DNA of 34,645 bases from an uncultured Lachnospiraceae bacterium (GCA_947593735.1 CANQDT010000025.1:1-34645); one strand, 5' to 3'. Shown: positions 11,250 to 19,414, numbered from the stretch's first letter. Translations and numbers: made by a program. Notes: generated by a model from the sequence alone, not told the origin.

Positions 11250-12608
11250 ATGGAAAAAAACGCATTTTTAAAGAATGAAACGGCAAAAAAACTATATGAA
11301 ACGGTTTCCGAACTTCCAATCGTGGATTATCATTGCCATTTGTCTCCGAAAGAAATTTATGAAGATCAGCCTTTCCGCAATATCGGAGAAATATGGCTTG
11401 GCGCGGATCATTATAAATGGAGGCTGATGAGGACGGCAGGCGTTGAGGAAGAACAGATCACAGGAAACGCTTCCTATAAAGATAAGTTTCTCCGTTATTG
11501 TGAAGCGTTGGAATTTGCGGCAGGCAATCCTCTTTATCATTGGTCCCATATGGAATTGATGAAATATTTTCATATTGATCTTGTGATCAAAAAAGAGAAT
11601 GCGGAAAAAATATGGGATCAGGCGAATGCATACATAGAGAAAACAAAAATGTCGCCGAGAAAATTGATGGAACAATCCGGAACAGAACTTCTCTGTACGA
11701 CGGATGATGTTGCGGATGATCTGGTCTGGCATCAAAAAATAGCCGAGGATCCATCGTTTCGGATCAGAGTGCTTCCTACGTTTCGGACCGATCGCCTGTT
11801 TCAGATCCGGCAAAGCGATTATCCTGCATATCTCGTTCAATTAGAACAGTCTTCAAAAAGGAAGATCAACGATTATGAGGGATTCAAACAGGTAATTCAG
11901 GAACGGCTTTCTTATTTTGTAAAAATGGGATGCCGGTGCGCGGATATCGGTATTTCCGAATTTCCTGACAGGATCGCGGACGATAAGGAAGCGGGGCGGA
12001 CGTTTGAGGCGGCGATGAAAGGGGAAGCGGCCACCGACGATCAATATCGGGGATTTATTGGAAATCTGTATCTGTATTTGGCGAAACTCTATAAAAAAGA
12101 ACATTTGCTGTCGCAATGGCACTTGGGAGCGATAAGGAATTGTAACAGCAATCTGTACCAAAGGCTCGGGGCAGACTGCGGCGTTGATTGTATGGGAAAT
12201 CCGATCAATGGAAACGATCTGATCCGGATGTTGGACGCAATCGATCATTCTTGCGGGCTGACGGATACGGTTCTTTATTCTTTGAATGAAACGGGCAGCG
12301 CACAGATCGCTTCGATCGCCGGCGCGTTTCCAAATGTCCGGTGCGGGGCTTCCTGGTGGTTTTGTGACCACAAAAGGGGAATTGAAAATGAGATCAGGAT
12401 CATCGCGGAAAACGCGTCGCTTGGAAATTTTTATGGTATGTTGACGGATTCGAGGAGCTTCCTTTCTTATGTCAGGCATGATTATTTCCGGCAGATCCTT
12501 TGTAATGTGATCGGACAATGGGTGGAAGCGGGCGAATATGATCGGGAAAGCGCTGTGAAGCTGGCAAAAAAGATTTCCTATGAAAATATCCGTCAGGTTT
12601 TCGCGTAA
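11250..12608 (+). CDS. uxaC: Uronate (glucuronate) isomerase
   Basis: This 452-residue enzyme of the amidohydrolase-like superfamily converts D-glucuronate to D-fructuronate, or galacturonate to tagaturonate. The metal motif DYHCHLSPKEIYED (His28 and His30) and the family block WLGADHYKWRLMRTAGV are present. Further family blocks are QWHLGAIRNCN and GASWWFCDHKRGIENEI. The ATG at 11250 gives the expected beginning (KNAFLKNETAKKLY). The purine-rich AGGAG is 14 bases away, further than usual. It is the first gene of the plus-strand operon, 23 bp before uxuA, in the cytosolic Ashwell pathway. The protein is full length with no sign of decay. Confidence 0.95.
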   Translation: MEKNAFLKNETAKKLYETVSELPIVDYHCHLSPKEIYEDQPFRNIGEIWLGADHYKWRLMRTAGVEEEQITGNASYKDKFLRYCEALEFAAGNPLYHWSHMELMKYFHIDLVIKKENAEKIWDQANAYIEKTKMSPRKLMEQSGTELLCTTDDVADDLVWHQKIAEDPSFRIRVLPTFRTDRLFQIRQSDYPAYLVQLEQSSKRKINDYEGFKQVIQERLSYFVKMGCRCADIGISEFPDRIADDKEAGRTFEAAMKGEAATDDQYRGFIGNLYLYLAKLYKKEHLLSQWHLGAIRNCNSNLYQRLGADCGVDCMGNPINGNDLIRMLDAIDHSCGLTDTVLYSLNETGSAQIASIAGAFPNVRCGASWWFCDHKRGIENEIRIIAENASLGNFYGMLTDSRSFLSYVRHDYFRQILCNVIGQWVEAGEYDRESAVKLAKKISYENIRQVFA

Positions 12609-12631
12609 GAAAAGGACAGGGGGAACAGAAA

Positions 12632-13681
12632 ATGAAGCTTGCGTTTCGCTGGTATGGGGAGGAAGATCCCATTCCGCTTTCTTATATCAGGCAAATTCCG
12701 AATATGCGGTCGGTCGTAAGCGCGATCTATGATGTAAAACCGGGAGAAATATGGCAGGAGGAAAGTATTCGGAAAAGGAAAGAACAAATTGAAAAAAACG
12801 GTATGCTATTCGATATTGTCGAGTCGGTGCCGGTGCCGGAAGAAATTAAACTCGGAACAGAACAGGCGGACAGGCTGACGGACGTATATTGTGAAAATAT
12901 CCGGCGCTGCGCAAAATATGGGATCCGCTGTATTACCTATAATTTTATGCCGATTTTTGACTGGACAAGGACCTGCCTCGACCATAAGGCTCCCGACGGC
13001 TCCAGTAGTCTCATTTTTGACAGTAACCAGTTAAAAGGGCTGGATCCGCTGAAAGAGGAAATTCATCTTCCGGGATGGGATCGCAGCTATACGCAGGAAG
13101 AAGTGAGAACGCTCATAAATGAGTATGAAAAGATCGGGGAAGAGGGGCTATGGAAGAATCTGGAGAATTTTTTGAAGAAGATCATTCCCGTGGCGGAAGA
13201 ATATCATGTCAGAATGGCAATTCACCCGGATGATCCGCCCTACTCGATTTTTGGTATTCCGCGGATCATTACAGGGGAAAACGGGATCGACCGGCTGCTT
13301 TCCATTGTGGACAGCCCGGCAAACAGCCTTTGTTTTTGTACCGGATCGCTCGGCTGCGCGGCGTGGAACGATATACCGGGCATGGCGTACAAGTACGGCG
13401 CGAAAAACAGGATCGCGTTTCTGCATCTGCGTCAGATTAAAAGAAAGACAGATGGAAGTTTTGAGGAAAGCGGACATTTATCTGACTGCGGCGATCTGGA
13501 TATGTATGAAATCGTAAAAGCCCTGGTTGATACCGGATTTGACGGTTATGTTCGCTCCGATCACGGGAGAATGATATGGGGAGAAAATGGAAAACCGGGT
13601 TACGGGCTTTACGACCGTGCCCTGGGAGCGGCATATATAAACGGATTGTTTGAAGCGTGCGAAAAGGGGAGGACAAGATGA
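12632..13681 (+). CDS. uxuA: D-mannonate dehydratase
   Basis: UxuA dehydrates D-mannonate to 2-keto-3-deoxy-D-gluconate. The 349-residue protein is the shorter Firmicute form of this TIM-barrel enzyme. It begins MKLAFRWYGEEDPIPLSYIR and carries the metal-site segments HPDDPP (198-203), CFCTGS (234-239), LHLRQ (His265) and SDHGRM (Asp310, His311). GAGG-type purines precede the ATG (GGGGGAACAGAAA). It overlaps uxuB by 4 bp (ATGA), indicating coupled translation. Together with uxaC and uxuB it makes a complete glucuronate-to-KDG route. KDG kinase and aldolase are not in the window. Confidence 0.95.
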   Translation: MKLAFRWYGEEDPIPLSYIRQIPNMRSVVSAIYDVKPGEIWQEESIRKRKEQIEKNGMLFDIVESVPVPEEIKLGTEQADRLTDVYCENIRRCAKYGIRCITYNFMPIFDWTRTCLDHKAPDGSSSLIFDSNQLKGLDPLKEEIHLPGWDRSYTQEEVRTLINEYEKIGEEGLWKNLENFLKKIIPVAEEYHVRMAIHPDDPPYSIFGIPRIITGENGIDRLLSIVDSPANSLCFCTGSLGCAAWNDIPGMAYKYGAKNRIAFLHLRQIKRKTDGSFEESGHLSDCGDLDMYEIVKALVDTGFDGYVRSDHGRMIWGENGKPGYGLYDRALGAAYINGLFEACEKGRTR

Positions 13682-14529
13682 AGAAAAATAGTTTCAATAC
13701 GGATCTCGAAGGAAAAGTCGCGGTCGTGACGGGAGCGGGCGGCGTCCTCTGCTCGGTATTTGCCAAAGCGCTGGCGAGGGCAGGCGCAAGTGTGGCGCTG
13801 TTGGATCTGAATTATGAAGCGGCGAAAACAGTGATGGATGAGATTTATGAGGAAGGCGGACAGGCAAAAGCCTACGCCTGTGATGTTCTGGAAAAAGAAA
13901 TGTGCGATGATGTTGCCACGCGGGTGGAAATAGAGTTTGGACCGTGCGATATCCTGATAAACGGAGCCGGAGGAAATCATCCGAACGCGACGACGGATGG
14001 AGAATATTTTGAAGAAGGGATCGGAAATAAGGAGGGAAAGACCTTTTTTGATCTGGACAAAAAAGATATCGCGGCAGTCTTCGACCTTAATTTTCTTGGC
14101 ACGCTGATCCCGGTCCAAAGCTTCGCAAAACAAATGATCGGCAGGACAGGATGCAATATCATCAATGTTTCCAGTATGAACGCGTTTCTGCCCCTGACAA
14201 AGATTCCGGCATATTCCGGAGCGAAAGCGGCAGTTTCTAATTTTACGCAATGGCTGGCGGTCTATTTTAGCCGTTCCGGGATCCGGGTCAACGCGATCGC
14301 GCCGGGCTTTTTCGCTACCAAACAAAATGAAAAACTGCTTTTTCACGAAGATGGGACGCCGACTGCCCGCACGGGAAAAATCCTTGCCGCGACGCCGATG
14401 AGACGGTTAGGCGAGGCAAAAGAACTGGAAGGAGCGCTTCTTTTCTTATTAAATAATGAAGCGGCAGGCTTTATTACCGGTATCGTATTGCCGGTAGACG
14501 GAGGATTTTCCGCTTATTCGGGGGTATAG
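13678..14529 (+). CDS. uxuB: SDR-family D-mannonate oxidoreductase (fructuronate reductase)
   Basis: This short-chain dehydrogenase/reductase of 283 residues probably reduces D-fructuronate to D-mannonate with NAD(P)H. I chose the ATG at 13678, which overlaps the uxuA stop and has GGGGAGGA 5 bases upstream, rather than the ATG at 13657 inside uxuA. The nucleotide-binding segment TGAGGVLC (18-25) resembles the form seen in B. subtilis UxuB/YjmF. NGAGGNHPN, NVSSMNAF and the catalytic YSGAK follow. The C-terminal GIVLPVDGGFSAYSGV is also typical. This is the SDR type, not the long-chain E. coli UxuB. It ends 3 bp before the next gene. Confidence 0.9.
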   Translation: MKKNSFNTDLEGKVAVVTGAGGVLCSVFAKALARAGASVALLDLNYEAAKTVMDEIYEEGGQAKAYACDVLEKEMCDDVATRVEIEFGPCDILINGAGGNHPNATTDGEYFEEGIGNKEGKTFFDLDKKDIAAVFDLNFLGTLIPVQSFAKQMIGRTGCNIINVSSMNAFLPLTKIPAYSGAKAAVSNFTQWLAVYFSRSGIRVNAIAPGFFATKQNEKLLFHEDGTPTARTGKILAATPMRRLGEAKELEGALLFLLNNEAAGFITGIVLPVDGGFSAYSGV

Positions 14530-14532
14530 AAT

Positions 14533-15372
14533 ATGGAAGGAATCAATCTTTACGCATTCGCGGATGAAGCGTCCCCGATGATTGAAAAACAGATTGCCGC
14601 CATGAAGCGGAACAACTTACAGGGCATAGAGATCCGCGGGGTCGATGGGGTCAATGTTTCGTCAATTTCGCTCCAGAAAGCGAAAGAGGTGAAGAAAAAA
14701 CTGGACGACGCGGGGCTGGTTACATGGTCGGTCGGTTCGCCGATCGGAAAAATATCGATCGAAGACGCGTTTGCGCCGCATCTGGAACAATGGAAGCATA
14801 CGTTGGAGATCGCCTATGTGCTGGAAGCGAAAAATATCCGGCTGTTTTCCTTTTATATCCCTGCCGCGTTTCGTCATGAAGACTGCAAGGATGAAGTGAT
14901 GGAGCGGCTTGCCGGATTGATCGACGCCGCGCGCGGATCGGGCGTTACGCTCTGCCATGAAAACGAGAAAGGGATTTACGGGGATATACCGGAACGATGC
15001 CTGGAAATCCATCGGAGCTTTCCTGAAATAAAAGGAGTCTTTGATCCCGCGAATTATATCCAGTGCGGTGTGGATACGGAAAAAAGCTGGACGATGCTGA
15101 AAAATTACATTGCTTATCTGCATATCAAAGACGCCAGGTCCGACGGGACCGTAGTTCCGGCAGGAATGGGGGACGGGCACGTCGCCCGGATCGCGCGGGA
15201 GTTTATGGAAGCGGGAGGAAACAGCTTTACTATAGAGCCCCACCTTACGATCTTCCAGGGGCTGGAGCATATGGAGCGAAAAGGAGAAAAAACAAAAATG
15301 GAATTTCTTTATCCGGACGGCGATACCGCGTTTGACGCGGCGTGCAACGCGTTCCGGAACTTATTGCCATAA
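14533..15372 (+). CDS. TIM-barrel sugar isomerase/epimerase-like protein 1
   Basis: This 279-residue protein belongs to the xylose isomerase-like TIM-barrel (AP endonuclease family 2) superfamily. Likely divalent-metal ligands are the Glu of LCHENEKG, the Asp of GVFDPANYI, the His of YLHIKDA and the Glu of FTIEPHLTIF. Relatives isomerise or epimerise sugars, and some act as lyases on 3-keto sugars (the C-glycoside-cleaving DgpC/CarC group). The exact reaction here cannot be read from the sequence. It sits 3 bp after uxuB and 25 bp before a second, divergent member of the same superfamily, so its substrate is probably linked to glucuronate entry. It is predicted soluble and complete. Confidence 0.8.
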   Translation: MEGINLYAFADEASPMIEKQIAAMKRNNLQGIEIRGVDGVNVSSISLQKAKEVKKKLDDAGLVTWSVGSPIGKISIEDAFAPHLEQWKHTLEIAYVLEAKNIRLFSFYIPAAFRHEDCKDEVMERLAGLIDAARGSGVTLCHENEKGIYGDIPERCLEIHRSFPEIKGVFDPANYIQCGVDTEKSWTMLKNYIAYLHIKDARSDGTVVPAGMGDGHVARIAREFMEAGGNSFTIEPHLTIFQGLEHMERKGEKTKMEFLYPDGDTAFDAACNAFRNLLP

Positions 15373-15397
15373 AAAATATCAGAGGGGAGAAAGAAGA

Positions 15398-16147
15398 ATG
15401 GAAATAGGAGCACAGCTTTATACGGTCCGGGAATTTTGCGGAAACCTGGACGACTTTTCGGAAAGTTTGAAAAAAATAGCGCAGATCGGGTACAGGTACG
15501 TTCAGGTATCCGGGACATGCGCGTATGATCCGCAATGGTTAGACGGCGAATTAAAGAAAAACGGGCTGAAATGCGTTTTGACGCATATTTCCGGGGACAG
15601 GCTGAAAAATGACGCGGCGGCGGTCGCCCGGGAACATGATGTATTTGGATGCGATTATGTCGGGCTCGGATATTATCCCTTTGATGAAAAGAAAGAGGAT
15701 CAGTCCGTGAAGCATTTTGTGGAAACATTTACGCCGGTTGCGGATACATTGGCAAAAAACGGGAAATATTTCATGTATCATAATCATGACAGGGAGTTTC
15801 AGAAAGTCGGCGGGGAAACGGTCCTGCAGCGGATTTCCGAGGCGTTTCCTCCGGATAAGCTTGGATTTACCCTCGATACGTTCTGGATACAGGCGGGAGG
15901 AGGCGATCCCGCCGCCTGGGTGGAACGCTTATCCGGGCGCGTCCCCTGTATTCACCTGAAAGATTACGCGTATGGAAGGACCATGGCGGTAATTGGGGAG
16001 GGCAATCTCAATTTTGACCGCGTATTTGAAAAAGCGGAAGCGGCAGGGACGAAATACCTGCTGGTGGAACAGGACGACTGCAACGGGGAAGACCCGTTCG
16101 ACTGTCTTGCGCGCAGTTATCAATTTCTGAGATCAAGGGGGTTCTGA
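15398..16147 (+). CDS. TIM-barrel sugar isomerase/epimerase-like protein 2
   Basis: This 249-residue xylose isomerase-like TIM barrel is clearly different from the preceding one. I chose the ATG at 15398 (MEIGAQLYTVREFCGN), preceded by GAGGGGAGAAAG. The open frame extends to 15332 inside the previous gene without support. Probable metal and substrate positions are MYHNHDREF, FTLDTFWIQAGG, CIHLKDYAYG and LVEQDDC. This subgroup commonly neighbours Gfo/Idh/MocA dehydrogenases in bacterial sugar clusters, as it does here with a 2-bp gap. A 3-keto sugar isomerase, epimerase or eliminating lyase role is plausible, but is inferred from that pairing. Confidence 0.82.
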   Translation: MEIGAQLYTVREFCGNLDDFSESLKKIAQIGYRYVQVSGTCAYDPQWLDGELKKNGLKCVLTHISGDRLKNDAAAVAREHDVFGCDYVGLGYYPFDEKKEDQSVKHFVETFTPVADTLAKNGKYFMYHNHDREFQKVGGETVLQRISEAFPPDKLGFTLDTFWIQAGGGDPAAWVERLSGRVPCIHLKDYAYGRTMAVIGEGNLNFDRVFEKAEAAGTKYLLVEQDDCNGEDPFDCLARSYQFLRSRGF

Positions 16148-16149
16148 AT

Positions 16150-17322
16150 ATGAAGAAAATCCGGCTTGGCATCATCGGAATCGGAAATATGGGTTCCGCT
16201 CATGCAAATCATATAAAAGAAGGTTCCTGTCCCGACTTTGAAATACGGGCGATCGCCGACATTGACCCGGATCGCCTCGCGTGGGCGAAAGAACAGGAAT
16301 ATGGGCAGTCTGTCCGCTTCTTTTCCAATGCGGACGATATGTTGGAAAGCGGGCAGATCGATGCGTGTCTCGTGGCGGTTCCCCATTACGACCATCCGCG
16401 GTACGCGATCGCCTGCATGAAACGGGGGATTCACGTTATGGTGGAAAAACCGGCAGGCGTGTACACCCGGCAGGTCCGTGAAATGAACAGGGAAGCGGAA
16501 AAGCATCCGGACGTCGTTTTTGGCATGATGTTTAATCAGAGAACGGATTGTGTTTATCGGAAGCTCCGTGAACTTGTCCGGTCCGGAAAATATGGACAGA
16601 TCCGCCGGACAAATTGGCTGATCACAAACTGGTACCGTCCGCAGGCATATTATGACTCCGGAAACTGGCGCGCGACCTGGGCGGGGGAAGGAGGCGGCGT
16701 GCTGTTGAACCAGTGCCCGCACCAGCTGGATCTGTGGCAGTGGATCTGCGGGATGCCGAAAAAGGTAGACGCCCATATGTATTATGGGAAATGGCACGAT
16801 ATTGAAGTGGAGGACGATGTAACGGTATTCGTAGAATATGAAAATGGGGCGACCGGCGTGTTTGTCACATCGACCGGCGACGCAGGCGGCACGAACCGTT
16901 TTGAGATCCAGATGGACCGGGCAAAATTTGTAGTGGAGGACGGTCGCCTGATGATGGAAGAATTTGAGATGAGCGAGCCGGAGTTTTCCAGGGTAAATAC
17001 GGTTCCGTTTGGAACGATCCCCTCTATAAAAAGAGAGGTGGAGACGAACGGCAGCAATCCGCAGCATAACGGCGTCCTGAACGCCTTTGCTGACGCGATC
17101 CTCCGGGGAGGCGAACTGGTCGCGGACGGGAAGGAAGGAATCAACGGGCTGATGATCTCGAACGCGATCCACCTTTCCGCGTTTTTAAACCGGGAAATTG
17201 AACTCCCGTTTGATGAAGATCTTTTTTATGAGGAATTGATGAAACGGGCGGCAGCGTCCCGAACAAAGACCGGACGCAAAAGCGTGTTTGCCGATACGTC
17301 GGGCACTTATGGCGACAGATAA
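16150..17322 (+). CDS. Gfo/Idh/MocA-family oxidoreductase 1
   Basis: This 390-residue NAD(P)-dependent dehydrogenase has a Rossmann nucleotide site GIGNMG (10-15), the catalytic-lysine motif EKPAG (99-103) and the substrate-domain motif NQCPHQLDLW, whose His and Asp are the usual active-site pair. Members oxidise or reduce a ring hydroxyl, often C3 of a glycoside or C1/C3 of inositols. It follows the second TIM-barrel gene by 2 bp and is followed 10 bp later by a paralogue. The central part shares 94 of 95 bases with that paralogue although the flanks differ much more. Specificity is unknown; context points to a uronic acid or glucuronide. Confidence 0.9.
   Translation: MKKIRLGIIGIGNMGSAHANHIKEGSCPDFEIRAIADIDPDRLAWAKEQEYGQSVRFFSNADDMLESGQIDACLVAVPHYDHPRYAIACMKRGIHVMVEKPAGVYTRQVREMNREAEKHPDVVFGMMFNQRTDCVYRKLRELVRSGKYGQIRRTNWLITNWYRPQAYYDSGNWRATWAGEGGGVLLNQCPHQLDLWQWICGMPKKVDAHMYYGKWHDIEVEDDVTVFVEYENGATGVFVTSTGDAGGTNRFEIQMDRAKFVVEDGRLMMEEFEMSEPEFSRVNTVPFGTIPSIKREVETNGSNPQHNGVLNAFADAILRGGELVADGKEGINGLMISNAIHLSAFLNREIELPFDEDLFYEELMKRAAASRTKTGRKSVFADTSGTYGDR
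16664..16758 (+). repeat. 95-bp near-identical segment, copy 1
   Basis: These 95 bases within the first Gfo/Idh/MocA gene match 17838-17932 in the second gene with a single difference (G at 16686, A at 17860). The segment covers the strongly conserved GEGGGVLLNQCPHQLDLW region. Sequence on both sides diverges sharply, including at synonymous positions, which suggests gene conversion. Confidence 0.9.
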
Positions 17323-17332
17323 GGGGGATCGT

Positions 17333-18508
17333 ATGCGGGAGATCAGAACAGGCGTGATCGGAATCGGAAATATGGGATCCGCGCACGCGGCATGCATTGC
17401 CGCGGGGGAGATCAGAGGGTTGGCACTCGCCGCCGTCTGTGAGATCGATAAAAATAAGGCGCGTGATTTCGCGGAACGCCACAGGGGGATCCGGATATAT
17501 CACGATTATAAGGAGATGATCGCCGACGGAACTGTCGACGCCGTTGTGATCGCGGTTCCCCACCCGCTCCACGCGGAAATTGCCGGAAAGGCGCTGGAAG
17601 CGCGCCTGCACGTTTTGCTGGAGAAACCGGTTGACATCTCTGTTTCCAGGGCGGAAAAACTGAACCGTATCGCGCGGGAATCGGACAGCGTGTTCGCGAT
17701 CATGTTTAATCAGCGGACCAATCCCCTTTTCCGGAAAGCGAGGGACATCGTTCAGGGCGGAGAACTGGGCGGGCTGAAACGGACGATCTGGATCGCGACA
17801 AACTGGTATCGGACGCAATATTATTACGATTCCGGCGACTGGCGCGCGACCTGGGCGGGAGAAGGAGGCGGCGTGCTGTTGAACCAGTGCCCGCACCAGC
17901 TGGATCTGTGGCAGTGGATCTGCGGGATGCCGGAGAGCGTGACCGCGTTCTGCGACATAGCGAAATATCACAGGATCGAGGTTGAGGATGACGTTACGCT
18001 GGTCACGAGATATAAGAACGGCGCGGTCGGGACGTTTATCGCCACGACCGGTGAATTTCCCGGGACAAACCGCCTGGAGGTGTCCGGCGACAAGGGAAAA
18101 ATTGTCCTTGAGAATGGAATGTTAAAGTGGTGGAAGCTAAAGGAGCCGGAACCGATCGTCCGGGAGAAGTCCCGGCACGGATTTACCGAGATTGAGTATG
18201 AGTATTTCGAGATAAAGCAGGAAGCGCTAGAGCCTGCCCATAAGGGGATCCTCCGGAATTTTTCCGACGCGATCCTGACGGGCGCGCCGCTCCTTGCGCC
18301 AGGTACGGACGGGATATGGGAACTTATGATTTCCAACGCCGCCTACCTTTCCGGCTTTCAGGGAAGCATACCGGTGCCCCTCCCGTTTCATACGGAGGAA
18401 TTTGACCGGCTCCTGCGGGAACGGGCGGCGCGCAGCAGCTATAAGAGAGGTGGCGTCCCGGAGAAGATGAGCGAAAAATACAACGGAAGATGGAGGGTAA
18501 ACTGGTAA
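17333..18508 (+). CDS. Gfo/Idh/MocA-family oxidoreductase 2
   Basis: This 391-residue paralogue of the preceding gene has GIGNMG (10-15), an LLEKPVD catalytic-lysine motif and the same NQCPHQLDLW active-site block. The ATG at 17333 is preceded by AAGGGGGAT and gives the family start REIRTGVIGIGNMG. The open frame extends to 17288 inside the previous gene without support. The C-terminus has a basic tail (YKRGGVPEKMSEKYNGRWRV). Two such dehydrogenases beside two TIM barrels could act in opposite directions, one oxidising and one re-reducing a ring position. That is inference. It is the last gene of the operon. No terminator is visible before the rpmH promoter 35 bp downstream, so read-through into rpmH is possible. 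Confidence 0.9.
   Translation: MREIRTGVIGIGNMGSAHAACIAAGEIRGLALAAVCEIDKNKARDFAERHRGIRIYHDYKEMIADGTVDAVVIAVPHPLHAEIAGKALEARLHVLLEKPVDISVSRAEKLNRIARESDSVFAIMFNQRTNPLFRKARDIVQGGELGGLKRTIWIATNWYRTQYYYDSGDWRATWAGEGGGVLLNQCPHQLDLWQWICGMPESVTAFCDIAKYHRIEVEDDVTLVTRYKNGAVGTFIATTGEFPGTNRLEVSGDKGKIVLENGMLKWWKLKEPEPIVREKSRHGFTEIEYEYFEIKQEALEPAHKGILRNFSDAILTGAPLLAPGTDGIWELMISNAAYLSGFQGSIPVPLPFHTEEFDRLLRERAARSSYKRGGVPEKMSEKYNGRWRVNW
17838..17932 (+). repeat. 95-bp near-identical segment, copy 2
   Basis: This is the second copy of the segment described at 16664-16758, 1,174 bp downstream in direct orientation, with one mismatch. Direct repeats this close can also recombine and would delete the intervening portion, leaving a single hybrid dehydrogenase gene. 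Confidence 0.9.
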
Positions 18509-18543
18509 GCTGCCGGAAATGAAACGAGGGGTTTAAATTTTGC

Positions 18544-18572
18544 TTGACTTTCTAAAGGGGTTTCAATATAAT
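18544..18572 (+). promoter_or_regulatory. rpmH promoter
   Basis: TTGACT (18544-18549), a 17-base spacer and a perfect TATAAT (18567-18572) make one of the strongest promoters in the window. It is as expected for ribosomal protein L34. It gives a leader of about 75 bases before the rpmH start. Confidence 0.8.
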
Positions 18573-18654
18573 GGGAGTGATGTTTTTATAAAAATCGCGT
18601 ATACAGGCAGGCAAAAAGCAGAAACGACGATTTGTAAGGAGGTGCAGAAGAACC

Positions 18655-18789
18655 ATGAAAATGACATTTCAGCCAAAGAAAAGACAGAGGTCAAAAGTAC
18701 ACGGCTTTCGGAAAAGAATGAGTACTGCCAACGGCAGAAAAGTATTAGCCAGGAGAAGAGCAAAAGGTAGAGCAAAATTATCCGCTTAG
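18655..18789 (+). CDS. rpmH: 50S ribosomal protein L34
   Basis: This 44-residue, highly basic protein begins [22 protein letters not shown] and ends [13 protein letters not shown], the classic L34 sequence of the large ribosomal subunit. A strong AAGGAGG lies about 10 bases before the ATG. It has its own strong promoter, and a hairpin right after its stop separates it from rnpA. In most Firmicutes it sits next to dnaA across oriC. Here the AraC gene and the uronate operon intervene. Confidence 0.97.
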   Translation: MKMTFQPKKRQRSKVHGFRKRMSTANGRKVLARRRAKGRAKLSA

Positions 18790-18816
18790 GTCACATACTC
18801 ATGTGACCTTTTATTT
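18789..18816 (+). terminator. rpmH-rnpA intergenic terminator or attenuator
   Basis: GGTCACAT (18789-18796) and ATGTGACC (18801-18808) form a perfect 8-bp stem with an ACTC loop, followed by TTTTATTT. The stem begins at the last base of the rpmH stop codon. It probably ends most transcripts after L34 and lets a fraction continue into rnpA, since no separate rnpA promoter is visible. Confidence 0.75.
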
Positions 18817-18828
18817 ACCCAAAATTAT

Positions 18829-19164
18829 ATGAAAGATTCCATAAAAAAAAATCAGGATTTTAAAAGGGTCTATGCGAACGGAACGTCTCTCGCGAATCAA
18901 TATCTGGTCATGTATATATTGAAAAACGGGAAAGACGGAGAAAAAAGCCGATTAGGGATATCCGTGAGCAAAAAAGTCGGGAACAGCGTTGTCAGACACC
19001 GCGTTACCAGGCTGATCCGGGAAAGCTACCGCCTGCACCGCGATGAAATAAAAACAGGATATGATATTGTTGTAATCGGTAGAATGAGTGCGAAGGGAAC
19101 GGATTATCGGAGCATAGAATCCGCGTTCCTACATTTAATCGGTATGCACAGGATAAGGATATAG
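18829..19164 (+). CDS. rnpA: Ribonuclease P protein component
   Basis: This 111-residue basic protein binds the RNase P RNA and helps mature tRNA 5' ends. It begins [18 protein letters not shown], and the RNR signature region reads [18 protein letters not shown]. Upstream of the ATG (CCCAAAATTAT) no Shine-Dalgarno sequence is visible. With the terminator-like hairpin after rpmH this implies low expression relative to L34. yidD follows 13 bp downstream, preserving the rpmH-rnpA-yidD-yidC-jag order. Confidence 0.95.
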   Translation: MKDSIKKNQDFKRVYANGTSLANQYLVMYILKNGKDGEKSRLGISVSKKVGNSVVRHRVTRLIRESYRLHRDEIKTGYDIVVIGRMSAKGTDYRSIESAFLHLIGMHRIRI

Positions 19165-19177
19165 GAGGCGGCGAAGA

Positions 19178-19399
19178 TTGAGAAGAATCCGTTATTTCTT
19201 TATATATCCGATCAAATTTTATCAGAGATATTTGTCTCCGCTGAAGCGGAGGGGAACCTGCCGATATACTCCCACCTGTTCGCAATATGCCGTAGAGGCG
19301 TTTGAGAAGCATGGGGTGATAAAGGGATTTTTGCTGGCGTCATGGAGGCTATTGCGCTGCAATCCGTTTTCCAAGGGAGGATATGACCCGGTTCCATAA
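19178..19399 (+). CDS. yidD: Membrane protein insertion efficiency factor YidD
   Basis: This 73-residue protein begins with a TTG codon preceded by AGGAGG (19163-19168). The family signature [11 protein letters not shown] and the C-terminal [17 protein letters not shown] are present, with an amphipathic N-terminal helix ([16 protein letters not shown]). YidD is membrane-associated and thought to assist insertion of proteins through YidC, whose gene starts 15 bp downstream. Length and motif are normal. Confidence 0.93.
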   Translation: MRRIRYFFIYPIKFYQRYLSPLKRRGTCRYTPTCSQYAVEAFEKHGVIKGFLLASWRLLRCNPFSKGGYDPVP

Positions 19400-19414
19400 G
19401 AATGGAGGACCCAG

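Noticed and set aside
10226-18543. Insertion sequence or phage origin for the catabolic cassette
   Set aside because: No transposase, integrase, terminal inverted repeats or flanking direct repeats could be recognised by eye at the cassette ends.
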